DNA of 64,000 nucleotides from Haemonchus contortus. Taxonomy: Eukaryota; Nematoda; Chromadorea; Rhabditida; Trichostrongylidae. Shown piece after piece: positions 11,772 through 22,720 of this stretch. The notes under the pieces were generated by a model that was given only the letters and a program-made list of their open reading frames with translations, ran no database searches and had not been told where the DNA came from. The stretch is taken from NCBI GenBank assembly GCA_000469685.2, contig LS997562.1:13837467-13901466 (forward strand), given 5' to 3'. The stretch's first letter is position 1; the number at the start of each line of letters is the position of its first letter. The translations under genes and the position numbers were made by a program.

Positions 11772-13646
11772 AAGCAGAACGTACATGTTTGAGATGCTCA
11801 AGGGGCTCTCAAATAACCAATCTTAGCATGAGTTATATAATTCGTCGAGCTCATGATGTTGATTGGCGCTGATGCCCTTCGTTCCCCGTCTTTCGCGAAG
11901 TATAAGGGCACTGTGATTTCACTACTTCTATGCATCGCAGTAATCGTAGGGGTTTGATTGTCCGGCTTCAGGCATTTATCAGTTTTCGCTCCATCATCAA
12001 TATAAGGTAATTTTATAGGGTGCGTCATTTTCTCATGGACGGACAACGTATCCATTGCTCATTTTTATAGACGCTGAAGATTTTGCGGATAGCTCTTACG
12101 ATAACTTGCTGGCCAATGTGCTGCTCAACGTGATGTTTTGATGTTGCAGACAAATCTAGTACCATATACCGGTACTGATGGATTGATGATTGATTAATTT
12201 TAATGGAACTCTTTCAAATAGACTGACGAGACAGTCTTCGCAGTCCGAATTAATTAATGATACAGTAACCTTCATAGTGAAGTATAGGAGATATCCTGCG
12301 GCAAAGAATCCCGTCCCATTTATGAAAGGACCTTGGAGCAAGAACTCGGGCTGGTTCTTTCTTGGAATCCGTTTTGTAACAGGTTCTTGGGTGCTCCATA
12401 AGTCAGCTGCTCGTTGTTCTTATGATTTTAAATCGCTTCCAGTTACTCCGATTTTTGTTTCATTGATCATTTGGATTTTTCGGTTGTTGAATTTGTGAGT
12501 ATCTCAGTGAAATAGTCGCTGCGGTTGCTCATTTCATGTGAAGCCTAGTGATTGTGGATTGGCGGATTTGGCGTACTTCTTTGTTGTGCGCTGATATTTC
12601 TACGGAATTGTCATAATCACTTTGAATCATCTTCAGTTTGATGTTCTTTCAGAAAATCTGGCGTCACATTCGTGGTTTTATCACTTCAGAAAACTCTTTC
12701 CCTTGTATATTTGGCCGGTCTTAGCTGGAGGTGAGATTTTGGTCTGTTCCCTCCTAACGCAGTACCATAATTTCATGATGGTGGAAATTGCCTCAGGCGC
12801 GATATTCGTTGATTGGAACCACACCAGGGAATGGAAAGCGAACGGGCGGCAGTCCGTATTGCAGAAGGAACTTTTAAGGAAAGCACAGCCAGAACTACAG
12901 AATGGTTCTGCTTAGGTTGCAGCTGCTAAATTCCTTCTAGAGGTGGCTTTTGTTCCATTCTTTGTAGTGCTTTAACTGTAGCAAAGAGTAGCCTTAATCA
13001 TGTTGCTATATTGCTGTGTTAGTATGTTGTGTAGAAATTGTTTAGATTGCGCGCGATGGCGTTAAATAACTGCTCATTACTTGTTATTTCGCGATTCTCT
13101 TTCTGTTATTGTTCCTTATGGAAAAAGTTCTGAAAGCTGTAGTTAATGAAAATGGTTGAGATGTATTCACATAATTATAGAAATATGAACGCATCAGTGC
13201 ATAGTCAGCGATTTATGTTAAAAACTTAAGCAGTACGTCCTGCCGTCTCTCGAGAGTGCACATTTTTTGGAATGAGATGACGAGAGTGGTGATACTTGAA
13301 TCTAAAACATCAACATTGGTCAGCCTCTAATTTTGAGACGAATTCCGGGGTCGGTGGAAAAGCATGCTTGATGGCATGTCTAAGTTCTGCCATGTCGTGA
13401 ATAGTCTCGAAGTCTACACGTTTGTATGACATGAAATTTAAATACAACAACGTCTACAGATAGCGCAGTGGTCAGAAAGGTACAAGCATGGACCCGAACT
13501 TGAGCAGGTCATTTAGCCCTCGGTACAGACAGCAATGGCTAGCAGACCCCAGTGGAATGATGAATTGTGACTTCCTCGATCCTATCAAAATCGGCTGCGA
13601 ATGCAGCGAATTGCCTGGTTTTTATGACATTGCAATCGTCAGGGCG
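11772..13646. other. No gene recognised apart from the weak frame at 12622
   Basis: Short open frames on both strands have no recognisable domain or consistent splice structure. Confidence 0.4.
12622..12915 (+). CDS. Unidentified 97-codon frame, possibly a last exon
   Basis: The frame ends with a basic amphipathic tail (WKANGRQSVLQKELLRKAQ, then a short end). A hydrophobic, Trp/Tyr-rich segment precedes it, including LFPLYIWPVLAGGEILVCSLL, possibly one membrane span. Acceptor-like TTTCAG sites at 12647-12652 could begin an exon here. Codon choice looks more coding than in the surroundings, but I recognise no family and no joining upstream exon. Confidence 0.25.
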   Translation: MNHLQFDVLSENLASHSWFYHFRKLFPLYIWPVLAGGEILVCSLLTQYHNFMMVEIASGAIFVDWNHTREWKANGRQSVLQKELLRKAQPELQNGSA

Positions 13647-13955
13647 GAGATGGTGTAGTGGCAAGTGGCGCACTATGTCACACGCACGGTCAAGAGGTTC
13701 GAATCCCGGATCGATGCCCGCCTAGGCCAACCAAGCCTTGCATCCCTTCGGGGTCGGTGAATTGGTACCAGACTCCTCTGGGAGGATAAAAGCACTGACT
13801 TGTTCATCGGCTGGCCACCGCAAGTCATTGTATAGGCCATATACGCACTCATTACGCCAGTACGATTCTGAATGGAAGTCGAGTGCGGGGGCGCATCCCT
13901 CAGATGGGATTGATTAACGCCAAAAACGTTATCCTTTATTGTAATCGTTGCCATC
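13647..13955 (+). mobile_element. tRNA-derived SINE, copy 1, with intact A and B boxes
   Basis: The head carries a pol III A box TGGTGTAGTGG at 13651-13661 and a perfect B box GGTTCGAATCC at 13696-13706. A body of about 240 bp follows, with the landmarks CCTAGGCCAA, GGAGGATAAAAGCACTGACT and GATTCTGAATGGAAGTCGAG. Three other copies share the body, at 22436 (+), 23836 (-) and 32222 (-). The tail near 13920 reads GATTAACGCCAAAAACGTTATC, again shared. Confidence 0.75.
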
Positions 13956-14835
13956 AGTTTCATGGCAACAGGTGTCTGCATATTTGCCCCTCGCCATAAT
14001 CTACTTTTTCAAAACAAGATAGTGATAGGTAGTGGTGGCCCATTTTTGGTAACATAAGCCGTGTTCTAAGAGGGCATGATAAAACTGCGGTACGGCCTCA
14101 TTCGAGTTTAATAGAGCTATTGTACACAAACAACACAAAGTTCAAAGTGTAGTTTACTAAGTTAGAATCGGCGGAACCTCAGTTGTCACAGACCTGTAAG
14201 TAATTGTTCGATCCCCATTGTTTTTTTTTTTTGAAGACTAAAGAATCGAGAATAGAAGAATTCTGGCGAAAAGTGACTGGCTGTCGTGGAAAGTGCACCT
14301 CGTATGTGTTCCCAGGGTCTTGACGCTTGCTGCTTAACCGTATTTTGGTTTCTAACAAAGTAAAACTCTGCTCCTTTTACTTTTGAGATTCACTTGCATC
14401 AGTTGCCACCAAGACGCTTCCGATGTGACACCTCATCGTCATCAGCTTGGGCTTCACGGAATACCTACGCTTCATAGGAACAAGCGAAAGTACTCAAATG
14501 AGAGTGTAACTCGTAGACCCTTCGTTTTTGAGCACTTTTGCGGTTGGCTTGAAAATAACCACATACATGAGACATGTCGATAACGAAGCAAAGGTCATGA
14601 ATAGAAGAGGGACGGGAGGGTTAGACTTTACTGCTTCAATTCCTGTCTAGATTGCGCCCTATACTTTTGAATTCTACCCAAAATCCTGAAAAAGGGTATT
14701 TTTCTTTTTGTCATTCCGGTACAAAATCTACATCCTCGTGTGAAGCTCTGCTGCGTTTTCCATCCTGCCCTATGCCTCATCTATATCAAACTTGACCCGA
14801 CGTTTTGAGGTGCTCCCTCATGTCATGTAAAATTT

Positions 14836-14844
14836 CGTGATAGC

Positions 14845-14914
<70 letters not shown>

Positions 14915-14919
14915 GGCAT

Positions 14920-14961
<42 letters not shown>

Positions 14962-14982
14962 CACACAGACAGACAGACAGAG
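14836..14982. repeat. (GACA)n microsatellite
   Basis: About 145 bp of GACA tetranucleotide repeat, preceded by three GATA units and interrupted by a few substitutions (CATA, AGACAC). Confidence 0.95.
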
Positions 14983-15059
14983 TTGAATTCCCTAATAGTA
15001 AGTAGATAGTGGTGATGAGTTTATAGGTAGTAAGCGATGATTATGGTGTAGAATTAAGA

Positions 15060-15393
15060 ATTTTTGGTCCTAGCTCCGCCTACCTCAGCGCACGCTCCAC
15101 CTACTGTGATGTGGTGGTTTAACCTTCTTTACTTCAACAGTTCCAAACCACTTATTGCCGATTCTAGAGCCTTCTTTACCAGAGTTATGAATTAGGTCTC
15201 TGCTCCGTTCACCTTGGCGCAAGCTCCACGCATCATTGTCGGTTTGATCGTAATTCCATCTGCAGCTTCCAAGCCATCAGATTCAACAACGTTTTGAACA
15301 AAGTTGTGATTTTTGTGGAAGTCTTCTATTCAGAGGTCGTGCCCATCACCGTAGTGAAGGAGCTTCACAAAGTTTACGAACGCCTAGCGCACC
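15060..15393. repeat. Two diverged units of a ~130-150 bp satellite-like repeat
   Basis: Two blocks about 131 bp apart read CTAGCTCCGCCTACCTCAGC and CTCTGCTCCGTTCACCTTGG, each followed by a GCGCANGCTCCAC element. They resemble motifs in 1-900 and, inverted, those at 39780-40330. Confidence 0.45.
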
Positions 15394-15601
15394 TTACCAA
15401 TGAGGGGTAGTCTACTTATCTTGGAACTTTGAATGGAGACCTACATAAATCGATAGAGTTTTGAATGCTGTTTACGAAAATGAAAACTAAAACTGCAAAA
15501 TGATTTTCCTTAAAAAGTTATGAGGGCCCGAAATTTGCTTGTCAGTAACCGACAGTAGTATCAATTGGATATACGAACTCGTCGCTCCGCTATCAAAAGG
15601 C

Positions 15602-15665
15602 CACGTGGCCTAGTGGTAGTGGTCTCGCTTCATAGGCGTAAGGTGGGGGTTTGCTCCCCGCATTT
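15602..15665 (+). other. tRNA-like segment, left arm (mirrored at 16497-16560)
   Basis: GGCCACGTGGCCTAGTGG gives an A-box match; the 3' part GGGGGTTTGCTCCCC can form a T-arm-like hairpin. The B box deviates from GGTTCGANNCC, and the anticodon stem is weak (three pairs). It is tRNA-derived or tRNA-mimicking rather than a functional tRNA gene. Confidence 0.35.
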
Positions 15666-15767
15666 TTGCAAAGTGTTTTTTCATCCCATTAAAAGCTCTC
15701 TAAACCTTTTCTAACGTCGTTTTAGGTGAGTGCCTCAATACAATATACAATATGTATACAATATGCC

Positions 15768-16070
15768 TCAATATACAGGACATACTTGATCGCTCGTGAC
15801 TCTTATATTGCCAATGTCGATATCGTTCGTCTTGCCAGAACTGTCGTCGCCATGTTCATCACAATGGTCCCAGTCAAAATCCACAGAAATATCTGACTCC
15901 AAGTATTCTTCATCGGTTTCGACTACAACAGCAGCGCCGACCGCCTCGCGAAGTATGGCGGCGAACCTTGCGGCTACCTTCCTTTCCTCGCGAGTTGCCG
16001 CACTGCTATCTTCAGGCGTCCCGAATTCAGCGAGAAGAATCGATACTACCTTTGCAGGAGAAAAAGCCAT
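15768..16070 (-). CDS. Acidic ORF in the core of the inverted-repeat element
   Basis: A 100-codon frame starts at Met 16070 (an in-frame upstream Met at 16100 gives 110 codons). It begins MAFSPAKVVSILLAEFGTP and has a helical basic middle (REERKVAARFAAILREAVG). An acidic tail follows, including ETDEEYLESDISVDFDWDH. Codon usage is clearly coding-like, with many GC-ending codons and no low-complexity DNA. A GTATGT donor at VTSDQ near the end suggests it was once the first exon of a longer protein, now truncated by the arm. I suspect an N-terminal transposase domain, but no family is recognised. Confidence 0.5.
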   Translation of the reverse strand: MAFSPAKVVSILLAEFGTPEDSSAATREERKVAARFAAILREAVGAAVVVETDEEYLESDISVDFDWDHCDEHGDDSSGKTNDIDIGNIRVTSDQVCPVY

Positions 16071-16830
16071 GATAAATGAAGACTTATGGGTAATTTTCAT
16101 TTATCTATTGCCCTGTCTTGTCGAAATTCTGATCAATCCTGTTGCATCCATTTAGTCTTGAGACGATTGACTGCTTTGTCACCGGATGTAGAGAACCAGC
16201 ATGCTTAAGGTGCGCAGTTTGTGAAGAACATGTGCGCTTCACACATTTTTTAAAGTTTTTCCATCAATGTTGAGTTTCCTGCAGTATCTTCACATCATTA
16301 GTGACTTTCTATTGAATGTTCCTTGAATTTTTAATTGAATTTTAAAATAAAAAAGAGTCATACTATTAACGTGCAGATTCACTCTTTCGGATAGGGGCGA
16401 CAAGAGAAAATGAAAGCAGAGTTGAGGCACTCACCTAAAACGACGTTAGAAAAGGTTTAGAGAGCTTTTAATGGAATGAAAAAACACTTTGCAAAAATGC
16501 GGGGAGCAAACCCCCACCTTACGCCTATGAAGCGAGACCACTACCACTAGGCCACGTGGCCTTTTGATAGCGGAGCGACGAGTTCGTATATCCAATTGAT
16601 ACTACTGTCGGTTACTGACAAGCAAATTTCGGGCCCTCATAACTTTTGAAGGAAAATCATTTTGCAATTTAGTTTTCATTTTCGTAAACAGCATTCAAAA
16701 CTCTATCGATCTATGTAGGTCTCCATTCAAAGTTCCAAGATAAGTAGACTACCCCTCCCTGGTTAGATCTTGCTTATCCCGATATTTTTCTCTTGGCCTT
16801 CACAGGCTTTTACAGAATCGAGTTAGAAAC

Positions 16831-17122
16831 TTATGTATCTAGAAAGTACCGCTCACTTTGAGGACGTTCTACCAGCCACAAGTGGGTCTCCTTTGCCTGA
16901 CTTCTTGACCCATTTATAACATTTGCCCACTGTTTGGGCTTTTGTGAGACGAAGTTTAGAAGTTTTGTTCTTGTTATCGCCCTTCTCATTGCACGTCCCA
17001 ATGATATCCCCAACGATAACCTCAACGAAAGTATGCTTTTCTCTGTGAATCTCCTTAATTTCCATAGAGTTGTTCCAGCTGATTCTCGTTGTGGCATGGT
17101 GTCCGTGCAAAGGCATCGATGA
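16831..17122 (-). pseudogene. Possible decayed LINE endonuclease fragment
   Basis: Two overlapping minus frames suggest a frameshifted protein. The block TFVEVIVGDIIG resembles the VVGDFNA core of RTE-type apurinic endonucleases, preceded by a charged helix. This is a weak resemblance from memory, without a second motif. Confidence 0.2.
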
Positions 17123-17161
17123 TTGTTAGAGCTTGAGTTGAGCCACATCTTCCCAATCACA

Positions 17162-17215
17162 AGTATTCGAATTGGGGTGTTCAAGCTTTCGCTTGAACAC
17201 CCCAATTCGAATACT
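17162..17215. repeat. Perfect 25-bp hairpin with a 4-nt loop
   Basis: The arm at 17162-17186 and its exact reverse complement at 17191-17215 flank the loop TTTC. There are no mismatches, which is unusual for random DNA of this composition. It lacks the GGCTGCTTTCA ends of the foldback family. Confidence 0.9.
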
Positions 17216-17494
17216 GTGTTTTATATGTGTCTAAATATGTTTGTGACTAAATGCTTAATAGGCCGTAGGCATAACGGAGTGAGGAAGGAGAGAATCACCC
17301 AAAAAATGATTGCGAAGGGTACGAATGTTGAAGTGGCCATTTAGCCTATGCTTCCCCTTTGCTCCGTGACAGGGTAAGTAACAACGGAGCAAAATTCTTC
17401 CCATGAACGATTGAAGGAACGATAGCCCTCAACAATCATGTGACGTTTTCTTGGCTTTATTTTTAGCGAAAACTCAGGGAAGCGTGGAACCGTT

Positions 17495-17726
17495 GGCTGC
17501 TTTCATAGTCCGCCGGCCGGCCGGCCGGCGCGTCGGCGCACTGACGTAAAACGAATTAGTTCGTATGTAAGAAATCTACGTCTGTTGCATTTTATTTCAC
17601 GGTTCTGACCTAACCTGACCGTAAAATAAAATGCAATAGACGTAGACTTCTTTCATGCGAACTAATTCGTCTTAAGTCAGTGCGCCGACACGCCGGCCGG
17701 CCGGCCGGCGGACTATGTGAGCAGCC
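17495..17726. mobile_element. Foldback element 2: 232-bp palindrome with a CCGG-rich arm
   Basis: GGCTGCTTTCATAGTCCGCC at the left is mirrored at the right end. The arms run about 113 bp with few mismatches, include a (CCGG)n block and meet at a short central spacer near 17610. Termini match the elements at 11299 and 31319. No coding capacity. Confidence 0.8.
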
Positions 17727-19233
17727 ATTCATCCCCCTGGGAAGAGAGGCCTTCTCCTCAGGGTGGGGATGAATCCACGCCCTAGGAATTGAGCTAGGCG
17801 CCAATGGTCATGTAAACCTTCGGCGCGTTACTCACTGCATTATTCGTGCTTATTCTCCTGATCTCTGTTGTTGGAATTCGCCGACTGCTACTCTGCTTTT
17901 ACACTACTGCTGTAACTAGCTACCAATGATTGTGTGTTGGTGTAATCGACGATCGTAAGGTGAATCGTTTGCCCGTTACATGCTGCTTTATTCCTCTGGT
18001 TGTTTATTCGTCTTCTACCTGTTGTCAATTGCGTCAAGTTTTTCCCTACTTATATTCTTCTACTGTCCTTTCTAATCACTACTTTGCTCATCTGGTTGTT
18101 TATTTCTCCGCTATCTGCTATCTTTCGTGATGTGTAGATACATAATATCTTATGGTGCTTTATTATTGTAATTACTTCATTATTGTGCAGCTAATCTCAT
18201 TGTATTTGGTGCTAACCCATGTATTTGTTAGCATTGTACTCACTTGTCTATTATTCTCTACTCAATATGTTTCGCAATCACATATCTGTTTCTCATATCC
18301 ATCTTAGGATGTATTTCGAAAGTGTCACTGTACCTTACAGTACTGCCACTATATAAGGCGGTGGATACGCCCATATCGCTCATATCCGGCTTCTTTTAAC
18401 TGCCGAGTGGCAGGTCTTTTTTTCTCTTTGTTATTCAGCAATAAAGGCTCATTATTTGGACCTCAACCCCTGGACAATCCCATCGACTAAACCTAGCAGT
18501 ACGACACACGCTACGCGACAGGTGTAATTTTTAGAAAGGGGACCGGGGATGACTTGAGGGTAAATTCAGGTAAATTTCCGGGCCATTTGTCTATTGTTTT
18601 GTATCACATCAAGTCTTATTCTTTGAACAACTATCTATTCGCGGCGTGGTAATTGGTGGCTCGTGACCCTACCTTGTCTCGTATTCTTCATTTTCGTTTT
18701 GAATTTTGCTCTTAATTCTCGACTTTGATCCCAGTACGATGCGTAACAGCGCAGTTGTTATAATGTAACTTTTACTCGTTTTCTTTCCATCTTTTTGTGT
18801 TTCGCTGAATATTTTACGCGAATGATAATGTTTTTGAGATAGCAATGTTTCTGTGACTTCAAAGAGTAGGTCATTTATGCTTTTATTCTCAGCTTCAGAT
18901 TATTGGGTTTTCGATGTCTTTCTTCGCCTTCTCGATCTAATTGCTCCATCCTAGCTATTGATCTTTGCCTCTGTCTTGTTCTAGAAATGTTTGATCTGTC
19001 CTCATTGATATATTGATTTGGGCTGGCCGTTCACTCCAAAGTGTGCTTCTAGATGTGTTGCTTTTAACCACTAAGTATTTTTCTTTTCTCGTTTTTTTGT
19101 TCAAGTGATCATTTTATGGGCGCTGTGGTGCCGCTTTGACTGGATTTATAGAATAAGTTTGTAATTGGATCTAAACAGAATTAGATTAAAGGTGATCATC
19201 TCTATGTGATGCAGAAGATTTGGCTAGACTTAC
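17727..19233. other. T-rich stretch, no gene recognised
   Basis: Strong T and A bias and only short frames. Nothing identifiable. Confidence 0.4.
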
Positions 19234-19410
19234 CGGCTGTCATCAGTATACAACCTCGCATGTCTAAATGGCATTCGTTGATGCAATCAACCGGAAAGCT
19301 AATCGATTTATAATTTGCCCGGATGAGTAAAGGAGCTTGAACATGAGTAGTTCTTCCTACCAAAAATACGGCTTCCCAGGAATAGCTTTGATTATTAGCG
19401 GTATTCACTG
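19234..19410 (-). CDS. Unidentified coding exon ending in a consensus donor
   Basis: The minus frame encodes a stretch including SYSWEAVFLVGRTTHVQAP and INECHLDMRGCILMTA. It ends at a textbook GTAAGT donor (19233-19228). Several acceptors are possible around 19400-19420. It is part of an open frame of 132 codons, among the longest in the window. The protein family is not recognised and the joining exons were not found. Confidence 0.35.
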
Positions 19411-19633
19411 ACTCATCCAGAGACCTCAAGAGAGACGAGACGCCGAAAAAGCATATGTGGTAAAGGATATCATACCCCCAATGTACTAATCGTAGTTGAC
19501 TATGAAATATGAAAAATATCAATATGAATATGGAAATAAGGTGGTTAAGCGCCAACTGGCCGGGTTCTGCCCGCGATTCCCGCATTTTTGAGACATCCAA
19601 GCTATAAGAGCAGCTGAAATTAGGCAGAATCAG

Positions 19634-20520
19634 CGGCGTCTTAATAGTCGTCTTAAGCCATATCTTACTTGCCGAATGCAGATGAAATCAACCGGACATT
19701 GCTCCTCTAATCAGTTCTTGCAAGGCAAGAAGGTCCCTATCATGAAGTCCCCGAAGTAAGTGCCATTTTTGTCAAGAATGACATTTTAGCAGTATAGCAA
19801 GCAATTTTGATCACTTTTTTAGCCATCACTTCTCCTACACAGACAACGAAACTTCGAGCAGTTTATCAAGCAACAAGTTTATCAAACATGTATCAGCTAT
19901 TAGCCATGCCATCCTACAGTGACTACATTACTTTTTAAGTCTACTTTTCAATTCAATTCCAATTGCTCCATATTCCAAATACTCCAAGTCCAATTACTAG
20001 TGCGTCTGCTCGAAAAAAAGAACAAAAAAGGACAACGCACATTGCCTTTCCTGTGGAGTGTGCTTTTGTGTATGGAGCTGCACATGCATGGACAACCAAA
20101 GCGGAGTCAGTTGCTCATGGAGTGGGTGTTCGGTCAGAAACATTTGGTTGAGATGGTTTCAAGATACTGCAAACTTGAAAGTTTTCCAGCAAGGCCACCG
20201 TTACCTCGTAAGCTAGCTTGATACAAACAGAGCAATAAATCAGCTAGAAGAGATTTTGTCTGCTATGCAATTAGCAGCGAGAGTTGCGATGTCTTCACCA
20301 TCAGGCACTTTAGCCTCTCGTTCAGAACTGAGCAAGTTGGAGGGAAGCCGCAGTTGTCCAAAATCCCTCTCCACCAGGTGGCATTATTTGCGATCAAATT
20401 ATTACTCACACCTTTGTGATTTCCAGTGTCAAGACGTTCCAGCGTGAAAAGGTGAAGAAAACAAAGAAACGCGTTCAGGACCTTCACGAGGAAGTTGAAC
20501 GACTAGGAGGGTCTCCTTGA
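19634..20520 (+). CDS. 3' part of a SWIM-like, Cys-rich protein gene, possibly transposon-related
   Basis: Five exons keep phase: 19634-19755, 19823-19889, 20001-20207, 20244-20377 and 20427-20520 (stop). The third exon carries a cysteine cluster (CLSCGVC, then CTCMDNQSGVSCSW). It resembles a SWIM zinc finger (CxC...CxH) in which the final His is replaced by Trp. A helical stretch follows (LEEILSAMQLAARVAM), then a very basic coiled-coil end (FQREKVKKTKKRVQDLHEEVE). SWIM modules accompany MULE transposases, and nematodes have many related proteins. I infer a transposon-derived or domesticated family, perhaps decayed. One intron is only 36 nt, and upstream exons were not found, so the 5' end is open. 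Confidence 0.45.
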
Positions 20521-21149
20521 AATGCAGAAGGCTAAACACGTTCATGAATAAACTATAACTGTTTCCAAAGTGTAAATATCTCATGTGCAATCTCATTCAG
20601 TTCACATGCCATTATAATGAATAGCTCTCCCAGAGAGACATTTTTTCCTAGTATATTTCATGAGATGTACTGACATAGAAATCATCGTGAAGTGTTAGAA
20701 ACAAATTTCAATAAACACCCAACTACACTTAATCTCGATCACGATTATATGTACATAAAAGAATAAGGAGTGGTAAAAAATAAACGGTGGTTGGCAAAAG
20801 CGAATATGTACGAGAAATGACACGGACAAATTTTAAACTGTCAAAAAACCAGTCATCAGTCAGTCTCCTCCTTGGAACAACACTAGGTCCGTGTTGCTGC
20901 GTGCTTGCGGTTAGTATTATACAGGTTTTATCTTAGGACTCACAATTGCTTTAGGTTTTCTTCAATAGGTCCCCAAGAAGAGAACCCGTATAATTCGCTT
21001 AATTGTCCAGTGATCAAATGGGATCCTGGGCCACTCTGAAATTCTCATAAGGCCAACGGCAAGATACATCTTGAAAACATAACGTGTAAAATGGCTGAAA
21101 CTGCATACGTTCTCAAAGACACATTAGACGGGTTAGACAGAGGTTTCGA
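20521..21149. other. Downstream flank, no gene recognised
   Basis: AT-rich, with AATAAA-like signals at 20709 and 20779 that could serve the upstream plus-strand gene. No coding signal. Confidence 0.35.
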
Positions 21150-22320
21150 CGTACTACTAATCCGATGAGGAAGAACAAGGTGCAACTGAAGATGAAGCGG
21201 ATGAGGCGCTGCGGAAAACTCAATCAGAAGAATCAGAGAAGGAGGACTCTGGTAATGAAAGTGTTTTGGTGCAATGATGTGTCGCGTCATGATCCTTGAA
21301 ACTTCGGCGCTCGCTGCGACCGAATGAAGAAGTTTTCAGTTGCCAAGAACCGATCGGTTTTTTCGAAGTGTTCCTGGAAGATGAGATTTTGGATCTTACC
21401 TTCAAGGAGACCAACTGCTATGGAACTCATCGCAGTGAAGTTCTTCGAGAAATCGACTTCGATGAAATGAGAAGATTTACTGGACTATGTCTAAAAATGG
21501 AGTTTGCGACCAGACAACCAGACATTCGTGGTTGCCATTACGTTCAGGCTTATGGCGAGAAACAGAAAGAAACTGCTGAACTACCTCTATTCCGCCGACA
21601 ATGGAGATTTTGACAAAGTCCGGTTATACGAAATCAAGCGCTTTGTGCCTTTGGTCAACGAGACAGCAGCCCAACTTCATACACACGGGAAAGAAGTGTG
21701 TATTGGCTAGTCCCATTCCAGAATCATTTTCAGGCATTACATGCCTACTAAGCGGCACAAACACGAAATCGAATATTCCAAGTTATGCGCTAGAGGTGGG
21801 TACACAGTCAGGATAATAGTTTAGGCGGGTAAAGATCCATCAAGACACGAACCATTTGCTGACGAAGTTGTGCTGGAACTGGTGGAAAGCTACCCCGAAG
21901 AAGGGCGCATCGTCTGACGGACAGTTCTTATCTTATTGGACTAGTTTAGAAGTTGATATCAGGAAGCAGTCACTTAGTTAGAACACTCAGGAGCAGAAAG
22001 GTTCAAAAATAGGTCAAGAAAATGAGGTTGGAGAGAGGTCAACTTCGTTGTAAACAGAATGGAATTCTTGCGCTCATATAGAGAGATAAAAAGGGCCTGT
22101 ACATGATTCTACAAAACATGACGCAGCGGTCGAAACGTCTCACAATTAGAAAGCGAAAGTCATGAACGACTACTACGAAATGAAGGGTTTCGTTAACCTT
22201 TTGGATTAGATGGCAACGTACACACCATTTGCGCGCAGAACCTTGATATCAAAAATTTGTAATGGAATTTCTAAAACCATATCCTCCGGAGTTCAGTTTT
22301 TCCGTCTTTCATGGCTACCA
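21150..22320 (+). pseudogene. Decayed piggyBac transposase
   Basis: An acidic N-terminal stretch (EEQGATEDEADEALRKTQSE) near 21160 is followed, over several frames, by blocks typical of the piggyBac DDE fold. These are FFEVFLEDEILDLTFKETN, then an HYMPTKRHKHEI segment near 21738 matching the 'YMPKKPHKWG' region, then VVLELVESYPEEG near 21866. Further on come GILALI and, near 22161, NDYYEMKGFVNLLD, matching the 'D-x-N-KGGVD-LDQM' block. Frameshifts and in-frame stops interrupt it repeatedly, so it is dead. No terminal repeats or TTAA sites were assigned. Confidence 0.75.
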
Positions 22321-22435
22321 CGGAGAACAAGATGATTTTTCAACATGACTCGCAAAATGGGAGGGAAACGTTCTGATAACACCTTCGCGGTTGACATCTT
22401 TTTGTTGTGAGTAGATTTCTTGCAAAGCTATTTTC

Positions 22436-22720
22436 CAGTCAGTGACAACTGTCACACACGCATGGTCACGGGTTCGAATCCCGGATCGGCGTTTGCCTAG
22501 GCCAAAGAGGCCTTTCATCCCCGAAGTCGCTTAATTGGTACCAGACCCGTCTGAGAGGATAAAACACTGTACTGTATAACGACTGGCTACCGTAAGTCAT
22601 TGTTTCGTCCACACACCATTTCAATTCTCCACCACGATTCTGAATGAAAATGAAATGCGAAGGTGCATCCCTCAAACAGGATAGATTACGCCAAAAGACT
22701 TCATCCTTATATTGTCATGG
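22436..22720 (+). mobile_element. tRNA-derived SINE, copy 2, 5'-truncated
   Basis: The B box GGTTCGAATCC is intact at 22471-22481. The body landmarks CCTAGGCCAA, GAGGATAAAACACTG and GATTCTGAATGAAAATG follow in order. The A-box region is lost or replaced. Confidence 0.7.

Larger units (their letters stand above)
15394..16766. mobile_element. 1.37-kb element with 345-bp near-identical inverted terminal arms
   Basis: The left arm (15394-15738) and right arm (16422-16766) are reverse complements with only a handful of differences, so the element is young. The 683-bp core carries an acidic open frame on the minus strand. Each arm contains a tRNA-like stretch with an A-box match TGGCCTAGTGG and a T-arm-like GGGGGTTTGCTCCCC. 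Arm architecture suggests a DNA transposon with long terminal inverted repeats, or a foldback element. I could not define a target-site duplication, and no transposase catalytic core is visible, so it is probably non-autonomous. Confidence 0.75.

Noticed and set aside
13651..13720. A functional tRNA gene
   Set aside because: Perfect promoter boxes but no cloverleaf, and the same sequence recurs with a shared non-tRNA body, so it is a SINE head.
15602..15665. A functional tRNA gene in the arm of the inverted-repeat element
   Set aside because: The anticodon stem has only three pairs and the B box is off-consensus; called tRNA-like only.
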